This document shows, in pieces, positions 12,001 through 24,200 of a stretch of 64,000 nucleotides of DNA (the first letter of the stretch is position 1; each line of letters starts with the position of its first letter). The translations under genes and the position numbers were made by a program. The notes beneath the pieces were generated by a model. That model made no database searches and was not told the origin of the DNA. It was given only the letters and a program-made list of their open reading frames with translations. Source of the DNA: Mugil cephalus (taxonomy: Eukaryota; Chordata; Actinopteri; Mugiliformes; Mugilidae); contig NC_061776.1 of assembly GCF_022458985.1 (NCBI RefSeq), positions 11,240,591 through 11,304,590 on the forward strand, written 5' to 3'.

Positions 12001-15000
12001 CCCGAGTGTCCTGCAGTAAAAAGACACTAACATTAATGTTGACATAGACATTTGTACTTTAAGTAAGATACATAGTAATAGTTTAATGTTAAAACAAATC
12101 ATTAGAATTAAAACTTTGCATGTGGGGCACGTCTACAGGCAGCCCCGGTTTGAGGCCCCCTATCGGGCATCCTTTCCTGCATGTCTCCCCCTTCTCTCTG
12201 CCTCCATTTCCTGTCCATCTCTCTACACTTGACTGTCAATAAAGGCTAAAATACCAAAAAAAAAAAATATATATATATATATATACTTTAAAAGTTTGCA
12301 CGTGATTATACTTTAAAGTAAATTTCAGATTATTAAATGATTAAATAAAGCATATACCTGTTGTCTTGTTTATATCCATGAGTAAATAGAGGTTATAACT
12401 AGAGGTTTGCCACCATGTGCTTTGGTTTCCAGTATTTTTTAGGGCCAGCACAGTGTCAACAAAGACAACAGTAAACAGAGCGATGTGTCGCTGTCTTTAT
12501 TTGGATGGGAACATTTCATTTCCACGTATTTATAGATGAATAAACATACTGTGGCTCCCAACAAGGACTTTTTATTGAACAGAAAACAAAAAATATCACA
12601 TTTTTAGATTATTAGTGTGAAAATAACAATGTAAAATGAAGCAGAGACTTTGTGTGACTTCAGGTTACGATGATATCTCTGACTGCATCGACCTCATTAT
12701 CTGTCTGGGTGGAGATGGGACTTTACTTTACGCCTCCTCTCTCTTCCAGGTATCATGATTCTTTTTTTTTAAGCTGTTGAACTTCTTGAATAGTTTAAAC
12801 AAGACAAAAAAAGATAAAACTATATACCCAGAGCGGTTGAATTGAATTCTTGTTTCTGCAGGGCAGCGTGCCTCCGGTCATGGCGTTCCACCTCGGCTCT
12901 CTGGGTTTCCTGACGCCCTTCAAGTTTGAGTCTTACAAGACTGAAGTGGCTAAAGTGTTTGAAGGTAAATTGTGAAATAACGCTGTGCTCTTCGTCTTCC
13001 TTTTTTTTTTTGTTAACGTGTGTACCTACGGGCTTTCAGGCAACGCGGCCATCACTCTACGCAGCCGTCTCAAAGTGAAGGTGGTGAAGGACATGTTGCA
13101 GAGGACCGGACAGCAGCCGCAGCAGCAGCAGCAGCAGGAGCAGGAGCACAACGGGCTCCCTCCTCATGGACACACCAACAGTGAGGCCGGGAAGGTCACC
13201 CTGCAGCTGCAGGTGAGGACAAGGTGTTTGTTGAACCGGTCAGATCATCGCGCTTTGGGTTTTGTGGATGTACAGTTGGGTTCTACCACAGGAGCTACTT
13301 AAAGGACAAAAGATGCAGCAAGTTCATTTTCAGTTCACAGTGCCAAGGAAGTGTCTATTATTAGGGAGGGGTTTCTGATGAACTGATGAAACGTTTATGG
13401 TGGAGTTTGTAGTTTTGGATGTTGCAGATTTGTTTGTGCAACAGAGGGAGCCACTGTTGGAACGAGAGCCAGTCATGGGTAATTAAGTTAACTGAACATA
13501 GGAAAACAAAATTATGTGGTCAAAGAGAGAGTGTGAGAGAGAGAGACTGTGTGTGTGTGTGTGTGTGGAGCAACTGTGATTCAGTGTGTTTATGGAGCAG
13601 ATCTGCTTTGGAGAGTTCAGACTTCTTTTCCTTCCTCTTTCAGTGTCCTATCTCATCTCATCTTCTACAACCGCTTAATCCTCAGCAGGGTCGCGGGGGT
13701 TTGCTGGAGCCTGTCCCACCAGTCTATCGCAGGGATAACACAGAGACAAACAACCATTGGCACTCACACGCACACCTAGGGTCGATTTAGAGTCACCAAA
13801 CAGCCTAACGAGCATGTCTCTGGAGGTGGGAGGAAACCGGAGTTCAGTGTCCTATGTTTAACTTTATTAGATTTACTCGAAACAAAGGGTCACGTAAGAG
13901 TAAATACAAAGAACAACGCTGTTGTTTTCTTAATCCGTTCTCCGACTGATTGGTGGTTCTGAAGATTCGGCGGCTGAGATCTCTTAGTCCCATCCTAAGT
14001 TTTTCTCTTTCCACGTTTCTTGTAAATATTTGGTCAAAGTGGACTCGTGTGACTGCACTAACTGGGATCGCGTTCGCGAAGTGATGCTGTAATCCATTAA
14101 GGTGATGGAGCTCTGACTGCTCCGTGCGCCGTTTCCTCTCCGGTCGCGGGGCCGGTGTTTGTGTGTGCATACATGCGTATGGCTCGGCGAGGGAACATCA
14201 GCTGGGTTGCCGTGGCGACAGTCATAATAAAGCTGCTTGGGCGCAGATTCGGGAGAAGAAGGTCGGATGTTGTGAGGTTGTGTTGAGCCAGTTGCCATGG
14301 AGACTGTGGCGTCAGTGATGGAGTCAGCGGCGAATGGATATTAATGATTCCTGACGCTCTCAGTCTGACACACTGTGTAACCAAACAACATGCCACACTG
14401 CAGCAGTCACACACACACACACACACACACACAGCGCAGCCCTCTCTTCTTTCCTCTCACCCCGAGGTTTTTTTGTCCCGTCGATAAAAGACAGTGACGG
14501 ATGGTTGTGGTCCCCTAGCCCAGGGTCGACCTCGCATTACATCACGTCTGCTGCTTCCAGCAGGAGGTTTGCGTTGGGCTCAGCTGACGTCAGTACATCT
14601 GCCAGACATCACAGCTCGGCGCTGTGTGACAGACTGAAGTGTGGAACATGTACGGTGGAGGTCTGCTCGTAGTTTCCACTTGTCATGTGGGACGGTGATG
14701 CACCGCGTCTGCTGGAGGATGATTGATTGCGTTTATCGAGTTCATTAACTGTTTAAGAAAGGGAATTATACACAGAGGGCGTATCCATCAGAATCTATTT
14801 ACATGTATATTTGATTTGTGGGACGGCTGTAGTGTTGTGTAGTTATATAATCTGGATCATGTTCAGTATTTTTTAGTTTTTTTTTTTAGGTTCAATTGTT
14901 AATTAGCTCTTAAATGGGATCTTAAATTTTTGTTCAGACCACGAGACCGTGAGCCAGGAGAGACTGATCAGTTTAGATGTAAATAGCGCCACCGTGTGGA

Positions 15001-17926
15001 TGTTAAAATACATAGAGGCACAGTCTTAATGCTAAATGTTAAGTCTTACTAGAGTTATTCTAACTCCACAGAAATGTCTACTTTTTATTAGTGTTTATAA
15101 ACATTTTCCATTTCATTAAAGTCATTCAGTTATATGTTAATAAAACTGAGTTTTCTTGTTACAAGTTGCCTAATTCACATTTATAGCACATGCACCATAT
15201 GTCTGTGAAGATTCTCAGTCATGCAGGTCATTATAATCCATGAACTGATGGGACAAGAACTGATGAAGCAACAAAACGTCTTCTTAAAAACTACAAGCCC
15301 AGTTGCCTTTTTTAAACGCCTCTTTGATCACATATACTGTGCACAGCCACATAAACACATGAGAATATTTGTGGCGTGTGGTGACTCTACAGTAATATAA
15401 GGACATAAACAGAGGATTTATGCAAATTCCACGTGGTCACATATCACCATTACACACCCAGATTTGAAGGATTGTGCAGCTTTGGTGGAGTTTTGTTTCC
15501 TCAGAGCAGAGTTTTAATCTTAATTGAGGTTCATGTGTGCGTGTTTGTTTGTGTGTGTGCAGGTGCTGAATGAGGTGGTGGTGGATCGAGGGCCGTCCTC
15601 CTACCTGTCCAACGTCGACTTGTACCTCGACGGTCGACTCATCACCTCGGTGCAGGGAGACGGTAAAGCAGACCGAGCCCTGCGCTTAGACCTGCCTCGA
15701 CGTGCTTCAGCTCCAGCACAAACACCGAGAAGCGCTGTCGTAGCTTTCGTAGTTTTACGCAAAGGAACTAAAATATCAGTAATGTTCCCCCTCCCTGTCT
15801 CTGTCCTCCAGGTGTGATCGTGTCCACGCCTACGGGCAGCACAGCGTACGCAGCGGCAGCGGGAGCCTCGATGATCCACCCCAACGTCCCCGCCATCATG
15901 GTCACTCCCATCTGCCCACACTCGCTCTCCTTCAGGCCGATCGTGGTCCCCGCCGGGGTGGAGCTCATGGTAAGAAGGAGGGTGGAACATAATTTAGTTA
16001 CTTAGTTCAGGCCATTGTTTTTGCATCATGATTGAGATAATGACGATAAGAGAGGGCTTCAGTAAAGCCGTAGGAAGGTATACACAACAAAGTAAATGAC
16101 AGTAAACACAGTAATAATTACATGGTTTTAGCAGCAGAGAGGAGTGGTTCACTGGTTCTGAACAAAATACGCTGGTGCAGCATTATGATATTAGACATGG
16201 TGTTAAGAATAAAATGCATATGATACTGTTGCAGTCAGTGATTAGTTTCAGCTGCTTTAGAAGCTCTACACTTTTATTTGTTCTCATTTTTACCACCCTG
16301 CAGTACGACAAGTTGCTTGGGCTGCATCTTCTGTCCTTCGCATCCCATGAGACAGTTTAGTGGCTGCGTCCATCAGTTAGATCCGAACTGAAATATCTCG
16401 ACAGCTATCAGACGTTTTTCTGTCGTCCCTAGACTTGTACGCGAGTTCTGGACGAGAGGTTCTGGATGAAATATCTCTACGATTTTTATTCCCGTCAGCC
16501 CGTCCTGATGAAATATAATTTCCTTTGTTTCATCAAAGCTCAGCTTCATGAGAAAACTAGTGACATTTCCATCAGCTGTACTTTGTTCAGTGCTGTCGAT
16601 CTAATGTTTAGCCTTCAGCAGGGTAAAGTAGAACTGATTACGTCTATTAACCTCTTATTCCAGTCTTCTTAAAAAACAAAACAAAAAAAAAACACCTATT
16701 TAGGACTTAGTCAAAGTAAACTGAATGCTGTCCATGAACATTTTGGAGCTCATTCACGGTCTTTGTCTCTTCTGAAATCCAAGAAGTTTCTATCACAAAA
16801 GTCAGAATCACTCTAAGTCGTATTCAAGAGTCACCAAAGTGGCACACAGTTAAAAAAAAATAGGAGAAAAAATGTGTTGGTTGAACCCTATAATGGCTTC
16901 TATCGATGAAATAAGAAGAAAGTTATATATTTATGCCGCATAAAGCCTCTGGTTGGTTCCCGCTCCCATATACGACCCGGAGGAATGTTAAATGGTTTAA
17001 CAGCGACGTTCAGCTCAAAGTACGACACCTCCACTCTGGAGTCTGTGGCCATTACTGTTTCGTTAGATCACTTCTTATTGTGGGGAAACGAGATCAAAAC
17101 AACATCCTCCAGTTACAGGTTAACCCTTTAATTATCCTCTGGGTCAGATGTGGGACGGCAGCAGCTTTTTTGAACCAATCAGGACTCTGTGCACGAGTTG
17201 TGTTTGTGTAAATGCTGCATAAAATATGTCATTTTATTCTTATTTCATTGATAAAATCATTACACTGTTCAGCCAACACAAAAATTCAGACAGACATCTT
17301 ATTTTTTAACTGTGTACAAACTCAAGAACAACACCACTTGATTCTGACTTTTGTGATAAAAACTCCAGAGTCTTTACTTTCAAAAGAGATAAAGACCATT
17401 AATGAGCTCCAAAATGTTCATTAACAGCATTTCATTTATTTTGGCCTAAATAGGTGTTGTTTAAGTTTGTTTTGTGTTTTTTCAGAAAGGCTAGAACTCA
17501 AACTGATAAAGAGCCAGTGATGTTGTAGCTTCAACACTGTGGAGATTTACAGTCTGTCCTCGTGTCCCCTGAAACAGATCACCTTGTCCCCCGACGCCAG
17601 GAACATGGCCTGGGTGTCGTTTGACGGACGGAAGAGACAAGAGATCCAGCACGGAGACTGGTAACGATCATCCCCCGCCATTATTTGTTACTCGTTTCAA
17701 TACAGATTCTTTATTTTTTTTTTTTCAGATCCAGTTAAATTCTCCCGTCCATTTGTCTCCCTGCAGCATTAAGATCACCACGTCCTGTTACCCGGTGCCG
17801 TCCATCTGCTGCCACGACCTGGTGTACGACTGGTTTGAAAGCCTGGCTCAGTGTTTGCACTGGAACGTACGCAAGAGGCAGGCCCGGCTCGCGGACGCCT
17901 CCGACTCCTCGGACACGGAGAACTGA
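9091..17926 (+). CDS. nadk: NAD kinase (NADK), 11 coding exons, 492 aa
   Basis: Cytosolic NAD kinase, which phosphorylates NAD+ with ATP to NADP+. Coding exons: 9091-9383, 9493-9576, 10215-10344, 11884-11992, 12664-12749, 12862-12964, 13040-13212, 15563-15662, 15812-15969, 17578-17660, 17767-17926. All junctions are GT-AG and the sum is 1,479 nt. The kinase signature GGDGT is at residues 221-225, the conserved [11 protein letters not shown] at about 328, and [10 protein letters not shown] (nucleotide binding) at about 365-374. [14 protein letters not shown] and the C-terminal [16 protein letters not shown] match vertebrate NADK closely. The length is a little above human NADK (446 aa), owing to a basic, divergent N-terminus (1-98) and a glutamine-rich insert in exon 7 (about 300-315, coded by CAG repeats). 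ATG 9091 was chosen because it directly follows the acceptor; an in-frame ATG at 9073 lies in the intron. It converges on sec62. Confidence 0.96.
12118..12286 (+). mobile_element. SINE-like retroposon in nadk intron
   Basis: The block starts with CGTCTACAGGCAGCCCCGG, continues through the pyrimidine-rich wording CATCCTTTCCTGCATGTCTC common in fish repeats, and ends with TCAATAAAGGC, an A-run and (AT)n. An oligo-A plus simple-repeat end indicates retroposition. A full tRNA-like A/B box head was not confirmed, so the exact family is open. Confidence 0.5.
13547..13568. repeat. (GT)n microsatellite
   Basis: About ten GT units in the large nadk intron between 13213 and 15562. Confidence 0.85.
13645..13848 (+). 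mobile_element. Common teleost interspersed repeat in nadk intron
   Basis: The sequence contains the familiar order of blocks: AACCGCTTAATCCTCAGCAG, GGTCGCGGGGG, AGTCTATCGCAGGG, ACAGAGACAAACAACCATT, TTTAGAGTCACCAA, GCATGTCTCTGGAGG and TGGGAGGAAACCGG. Reverse-oriented partial copies of the same family occur in the apod cluster at about 45,510-45,700 and 50,115-50,285. It has no coding capacity here. The element class was not determined. Confidence 0.65.
14408..14432. repeat. (AC)n microsatellite
   Basis: About twelve CA units in the large nadk intron. Confidence 0.85.
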
Positions 17927-18517
17927 CGACGGGGATCAGGTTTGAGTTCAGGGAAACACCGGACTGGGACTCATCGGCTTTACGCTGATCCCATGACGAG
18001 CATGGACAGCAATCATACATTTAATTTAGTAGTTTAGTCCCATTACATTCCAGTGCACACACGGGGAGAACGCATGCGACTCACCTAGAAATGGAAGAAC
18101 CTGACCACGTAATAAAGCAGTTTTAAGGATGAGCCTCTCCACGAAAAAAACGTTTGACTCAGTCGTCAGAGCAATAAGATGAAGATGTTACTGTCAAGAG
18201 CTCATTAGGAGGAAAAACACACTGATGAACCTGAAATCCAACCTTAAAGTGTAAATGTGTACATATAGAAATGTAGGACGGCTTTATTTAATGTGATATT
18301 TATGTGATATTTATGTATTTCCCCGAGTCAACCAAAGACGACTGTTTTCTGCCCCTCAAATGTTGCGTCTGTACGTGTTGTGGCTTTTTTTTTCCTGCCT
18401 GTTTGAATTCCAGTCATGCATGAAGTAGTAACGAGTAAAAACAAAAAAAAATCTGCCGTTTTTTTTTCATGATCGATAAACTGTCAGATTATCAAAGGAT
18501 GCTGCAGGAAGCAGTAA

Positions 18518-18523
18518 AATAAA
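18518..18523 (+). terminator. nadk: nadk polyadenylation signal
   Basis: AATAAA about 590 bp after the nadk stop, followed within 10-30 bp by a T/GT-rich stretch (CAGTTTTTGTTTGATCTTTG). Another AATAAA at 18111-18116 could serve a short 3' UTR form. Confidence 0.65.
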
Positions 18524-18629
18524 TCAGTTTTTGTTTGATCTTTGTGTGTCTGATACAATGAACCAACCCCGGATTAATTCCAACACAAAATAAGAGGCGC
18601 CGTCACAACACTCGTGTGCTTTCTATATT

Positions 18630-18635
18630 TTTATT
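18630..18635 (-). terminator. sec62: sec62 distal polyadenylation signal
   Basis: TTTATT on the plus strand, i.e. AATAAA on the minus strand, preceded by the long sec62 3' UTR and followed by a GT-containing stretch. It would give sec62 a 3' UTR of about 2.6 kb, in keeping with the long 3' UTRs of vertebrate SEC62. Nearer signals in the AT-rich UTR may also be used. Confidence 0.5.
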
Positions 18636-21265
18636 GCAATGATAAGATACAGATATATTTCCAGACATCCAATTAATTTTTTTTTTTATTTTATTAAATT
18701 ATACTCCAATATTACAGGAGACAGTCTCGAGAATGATATCGATCCAAATGTGGACAACTAGGTGATCAAAAGACACAGTTTTTTGACCAGAGATAAAACA
18801 TCGACGTTTTAACAGTTTCATTTTTATTTCCCCCAAGAAACATGAGATGAGAAGCAGCAGCAGCATAGAGAGTAATAATACTACAATATACAACAGACCG
18901 ATACTGTGCAACAGTCAAGAACAACTGGGAGAATCTGTTTTTGTGTGTGTGTTTTTTTTTTTCCCCCCTCTCTCTTTTGTGAATAATGCTTATGCAGACG
19001 TTGCCACTGGCAGCTCAGAAAACAGAGGAGTACTTTGTCTGTTTGAGGAAGAAGAAAAAAAAAATAAAAACAAGACACTGAAAAAAAACAACGCTGTGGC
19101 GCAAGAAACTCAACGAGAGCTACAAGCCTTGGTGAGGTTACAGCAGACAAACGGCTTAAAACAGACAAGAGAAGTTTGGTTTTAGGGGGCGAAACAAAAC
19201 AAACAAACAAACAAAAAAAAAGCTGTACAGAAAGCTGCGTGGAATATATTAAAAAATTATTTTATCATCGTGTGTGTGTGTCGGGGGGGTCGACGTCAGT
19301 GTTACACAAGCCGCTGGTTTCCTAACTTCAGGTTAATGACTGACCGCTGTTAGTGAGAGGAACACGGATGTGACACAACCAGACCTTTACATTTGGAAAA
19401 AAAATAATAATAATTAAAAAAAAAAAAAAAGCTGATATCTAAGAGGGTCCTAACTGTTTCCTAATCCCAGAAGTTTCCTTTAAATAACCAGGAGATGAAC
19501 ATAGAAAAAGAGAAATAGAGACTCTGGGGAATAAAATAATATCTAACAGAAAAGAAAAGCTTCTTTTGTAGTTCCTTAAACTGCGAGTACTGTATGCATA
19601 TATTTGATATATCAATAGAATCCATATATAAATGATACATTTCTATACTTAAATATAATTCTTGCTAATACTAAAAAGAGCATCTACGACGTTTCTAGCC
19701 GGAAGGAACAGCTTGGACCTCGGTTGCCGGACGTCGGCTGGATTCAGAAAGTACGTCCGGTTTGTGCGACACTAGATGGGACTGACTGGAGTCTGGTGCG
19801 AACATTTTACTTTATTTATTTATTTATTCATTTATTTAAATCGGTTTCATTGAGACCAGAAATCTTTTTGTTAATCTGCACACTAACAATGTTGTGCTGT
19901 GCTTTTTTTTTTTTTTTTTTTTTTTCCTTGTCTTTTTGTTTGTGGAAGGTTTGAGGAGTTTTGACACTGCGGTAACAAAATGAACGAATTTAAAAGAAAA
20001 AAAAAAAACAATAAATAAAAACTTCTTTTCCCCTTCACGCTCTCCAAAATGAATCCACATGCATAACGATAGCTGTGTTTGGCACTAGAGTTCGTTTTTT
20101 ACTTTATATCTCGTTCTTTTTTTCAGGTCTTGTAGCTTTAGTTGTACAGCCATCTTTTTTTTTTTTTTTTTTTTTAATATATACACAACCAGTCAACAGT
20201 TTGGACACTTTCTCACTGAACTGAATGAGAAGGTGTCTTCAAACTTTTGACTGACAGTGTTTATATGTGTGTAAAAAAAAAAAGAAAAAAGAAATTACGT
20301 ACGCCAGCTGTGTCCCAGTTGCTCACATTTACTCGTAAAGATGAGTCCCACATTAATTAACATGAACTAGAAGTACTTCACACCGTGTGTAGAGGATTGC
20401 ACTATGATTGTAGCCGTTATAAAAAGAAACTGAAGATGGCGAGTACCTCAAAGAGCCGTACTGCTCCGCTGTCCAAAACACTCGACGCAGCCGCCGTAAC
20501 GTGGTCGATTTCTTTTTTTTTTTAGTTTCCTTGGAGTAAACTACAGGGTTTGGTCCATCTTGCTACGTTCAGGGTTCAGAGGCGACACGTTTTCGCTTTA
20601 AGCGCTGCCTGAGAAAACTATCAGACCAGCTGGCGTTTCAGCGGGATGTGAAGCGAGCTCCACAAAAAAAAAGTGAAAGAAGAAGATCGGGCTTTTACTG
20701 TCCAGAACTACAATGATTATGCCAGCACCATGGAGCTGAAAGAAAAACTTAAAAATAGTTCTTCTGAATCATCTTTTAGTGGTCAGGTGGACGTCTTTGC
20801 TCTCCTCCATCTTCTTGATCTCACACACAGAACATCCAAATAAAACTAATGACAGGGGACATAAATAAACATATTGAGTCGAACAAAAAAAAAAGAAAGA
20901 AAGAAAGAAAACAACTTTATGACACAATGAACCAAAACGAGATCCTCCGTCAGAGTTGTTGTTGTTGCTGGTCTGATGGGTTCCTCAGGCGAACGGTTTC
21001 ATCTCTGACATAAATAACATTTGGGTGGGAGGAATCAAATCCACCATAAGGCCTAGTTTTAAACTTTTTTTTCTTTTCTCCATTGTCGTAGCTGTTAACG
21101 TTTCAGTGTCACGTCTATCCCGGTACTGTTTAGTGGAAGATCTCAACAACAAGAGATGGAGCCTCTCTGGTGGAGCCTCGGACAGACCGGACTAGCAGGT
21201 CCTGGGATCACAGCAGGGAGGGAGGGTAGGACAGAGAGAAGTCGAGTGATGGGGCTGGAAGAAGT
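18636..21265 (-). other. sec62: sec62 3' UTR
   Basis: No other gene was seen between the sec62 stop and the convergent end of nadk. The stretch is crowded with homopolymers: about 27 T (plus strand) at 19899-19925, about 22 T at 20154-20175 and several shorter runs, which would be internal A-tracts in the sec62 mRNA. A small palindromic Tc1-type fragment lies at about 20185-20262. Confidence 0.6.
20185..20262. mobile_element. Short palindromic Tc1-derived repeat in the sec62 3' UTR
   Basis: ACAACCAGTCAACAGTTTGG with CTGAACTGAATGAGAAGGTG and then TTCAAACTTTTGACTGACAG forms an imperfect inverted repeat. This is the wording of the well-known fish CCAGTCAAAAGTTTGGACAC repeat ends. Only the two ends remain, joined with almost no interior. 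Confidence 0.6.
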
Positions 21266-24200
21266 TTATGTTTCAGCAGTCTGAGCTTTAGTCTCACTCC
21301 CACCCCTTTCTTCCCTCTCTTGTGTCTCCTCCTCCTCCTCCTCCTCCTCCTCTTCCTCCTCCGTGTGCTGCTCCAGCTCCTCCCTGGTGATCATCTCAAA
21401 GTCGTTTCCGTTGCTGTGCTGCGAGCCCTCGTCCTCCCGGCGGTCGCTGTCCGTGTCCGATTGGCGGTCGTCCGATCCGTCCCCTTCTGCCTCTTTGCTC
21501 TCCCCCGGCCCCGCCTCTTTGCCCTCCTCCTCTTCCTCCTCCTCCTCGTCGTCGCCGTCCTTTTTCTCGCTGTCCGACTTCTCGTCGCTGTCCGACTTCT
21601 GAGCCTTGGCGGAGGCGGCGCCGTCGTCCTTTTCGTCGGCCTTGTCCGAGCCCTTCTTGTCGTTGGCTCGCGGCCCCTTGTACTCGTGGGTGTAGAGCGG
21701 CCGGAACGAGTCGATGAAGCCGACGTCCGCCGTCAAGTTGGGCAGGAACCAGAAGTGATGGCGCCCGCCGGTCACCAGCCAGATGATGAGGAACAGGATG
21801 CAGCGGGCTGAGGAGAGATGAAACCGTGGATGAGGCCGAGTTAAAAATCGAGCAGAGGCTCGTGCTACACGCTACTCACCGACGGCCAGAAGCAGGATGC
21901 TGGCCACAAAGCAGCCGGCCGCAACGCTTAGGTAGTACACACCGACACGCATTTCAGCCGGCCACAGCGGGAACAGCGTGGCCGCTATCACCGCAATGAC
22001 TGATGGAAAGAGAATATAAATCGTCATCAGATTCAATTCGTGTTCAACAGCACTTTATAAGATTTCTCCCCGGTGACTCACCGAGGATCAGACCCATAGC
22101 AAACGTCTTGAAGTGAACAGGATCGTAAATCCACACGTACACCTACGGGAGAGGAGCATGAGTCAGAGGTTTTCTTGGTTTTCCAGGATCATAAACTTCA
22201 ATTTCTTTTTTTTTTCTTTAACAACTCACCTCGTTTCCATCCAGGAACAGCTGATCCTCATGAGGCTCCAGTTTAAACTTCTTCTTCACCTCCTTCTTCT
22301 TCTTGGGGGACCCAGGACTGTCATCCTGTTGGGTCAGATTAAAAGAAATCCAATCTGCATCTTAGAAAACCTTTCTGGACTATTTTTGTAAAGTGTTAAT
22401 TTGCTATTTTTTTTCTTCATGGATGCAGAAGCACACATGTTCTGGGATCTGTCTCTACACTCGTACAGAAAAATCAATATCCACCTATTTGCTGTCAGGT
22501 TAAAAGGCCGATCAGATCAGCTTAGGTCAAGGCTTCAATTTAAAACAAACACACAAAGCTTCGGGCAGCCAGGGCCACTTTGTTTAAAGCTACAGAGAAA
22601 AATGATCTGACGGCAAAGCAGAAAGGGAAATGAATCAACTAATGAGCTGAGAAATCTCAGTTTCCTCTTCAGAGGTTCAAAGTATTCAGTCACGTACACT
22701 TTTCTCTTTCTTGGCTTCAGCAGCATCAGACTCCTTCTTCTTCTCTTTCTCCTTCTTCCCTTTCTTCTCCTCCTCTTTGCTGCTGTCGCCCTTAGCCTTC
22801 TCCTTCTCCTTCTCTTTTTCCTTCTCCTTCTCCTTCTTGGTGTCTTTCTCTGGTTTTTTCTTCATCACCTTCAGAGCTCGGTGGAAGAACTGTTGCTTGA
22901 GGAGTCTACATGGGAAGAAAGAGAACATCCATTTAACCTCAACTTCCCACCAGTCAACAGAACAGAAGAAGCTCCTCGGATAAGTGGCGAAACGTCTTCA
23001 AGACAATTCTACAAGAAGTCCAGTTGCCCTTATTCAACGCCTTCTGGGTCCATTTATAAAGGCAGATAAATGTTTTCACATGTTTATCCATCATTTTTTA
23101 CTGCTCATCCTCTAGTAGTGGCATTTAACTAAAGTTTGATGATCTGTATCACATCTCGACTCAAAAGTCTCAACCAATTTCACAGAAAAGTAACTACACT
23201 CGTCTGTTTCTCTCTTCCTCTGTCAATCAAGCTCACCTTCTGTACATCTCTCTCTCTCTCTCTCTACATAAAAAACAAACCTTTGTTTGTTACTTGTAGT
23301 TTGAGATCAACCACTTTACCCCCTCCTCCTGATTTGTCCCAGTGTCTGAGCAACAAACTATGCATGAAAGCAGCCTGAGGTACGAGTCATTAGCCTTCAT
23401 GCTTATCGATTCCACGTATCGATATTTTTCATGCCAAACCTTTACGTCCCAGCCTGGTAATGCACCCAAAAAGTTGTTTGCCCACTGCCATAAAATGTAA
23501 CACGCGTCATTCACATCACGTGATGACAAAGAAGACGCAATGGCAGAGAGACGGATACGGGCCAAAGTTATAGTGACTGTAACAGCACAACATGTAATTT
23601 GGTGGTGAGGCATTTGATGACGAAGCACAACATTAAATATTAAATAATAATATGAGTGCCATGTGTTAAACAATCAGTGCTAAGGTCCAGTGACCAATTT
23701 CCTATTTGTTTTCTTACTTATCTTGTTTAGAAACCACGAACGCCTACTTTTTCTAGACCAAAAATTCACAGGAGGGATTGATAAGGGAATTGGATCGATA
23801 AGCAGAATCTCGTCGGTATCAATAAAATCTTATCGGTGCACATCCCCAGCCACGAGTAGAGGTTTAATCAAACACTCTGTAATCATCCTGTGATCATTCA
23901 AATAATTTAAACATTTTATTCTGGTTCCAGCTTCGACATTGTGAATATTTTCTGGTGTCCTTTTCTCTGGAAATGATAATTAATTGAGATAAATAAATAG
24001 CAACCACATTCACTATAAATAATAATTAATGGTTGGTTTGTTGCGGTCCATGGGATACCTCCTTTATGAGAAATACCAGAGGTGTAGCAGAGCGTGTTGC
24101 ACAGCTGACCTGTTGCAGTACTCCACCACCGACTCCCTGGTGGTGAACAGCGCCTCCTCTCCCTTCTTAGCTTTGGCCCACTTGGAGTCCAGCAGACAGT

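Noticed and set aside
14097-14432. Overlapping open frames of 104-111 codons on the minus strand in a nadk intron
   Set aside because: Driven by a CA microsatellite and GC-rich intron sequence; no domain and no matching splice sites.
21320-21811. 163-codon plus-strand leucine-rich open frame
   Set aside because: Antisense of the acidic SEC62 tail; the leucine and valine runs are the complement of Glu/Asp codons.
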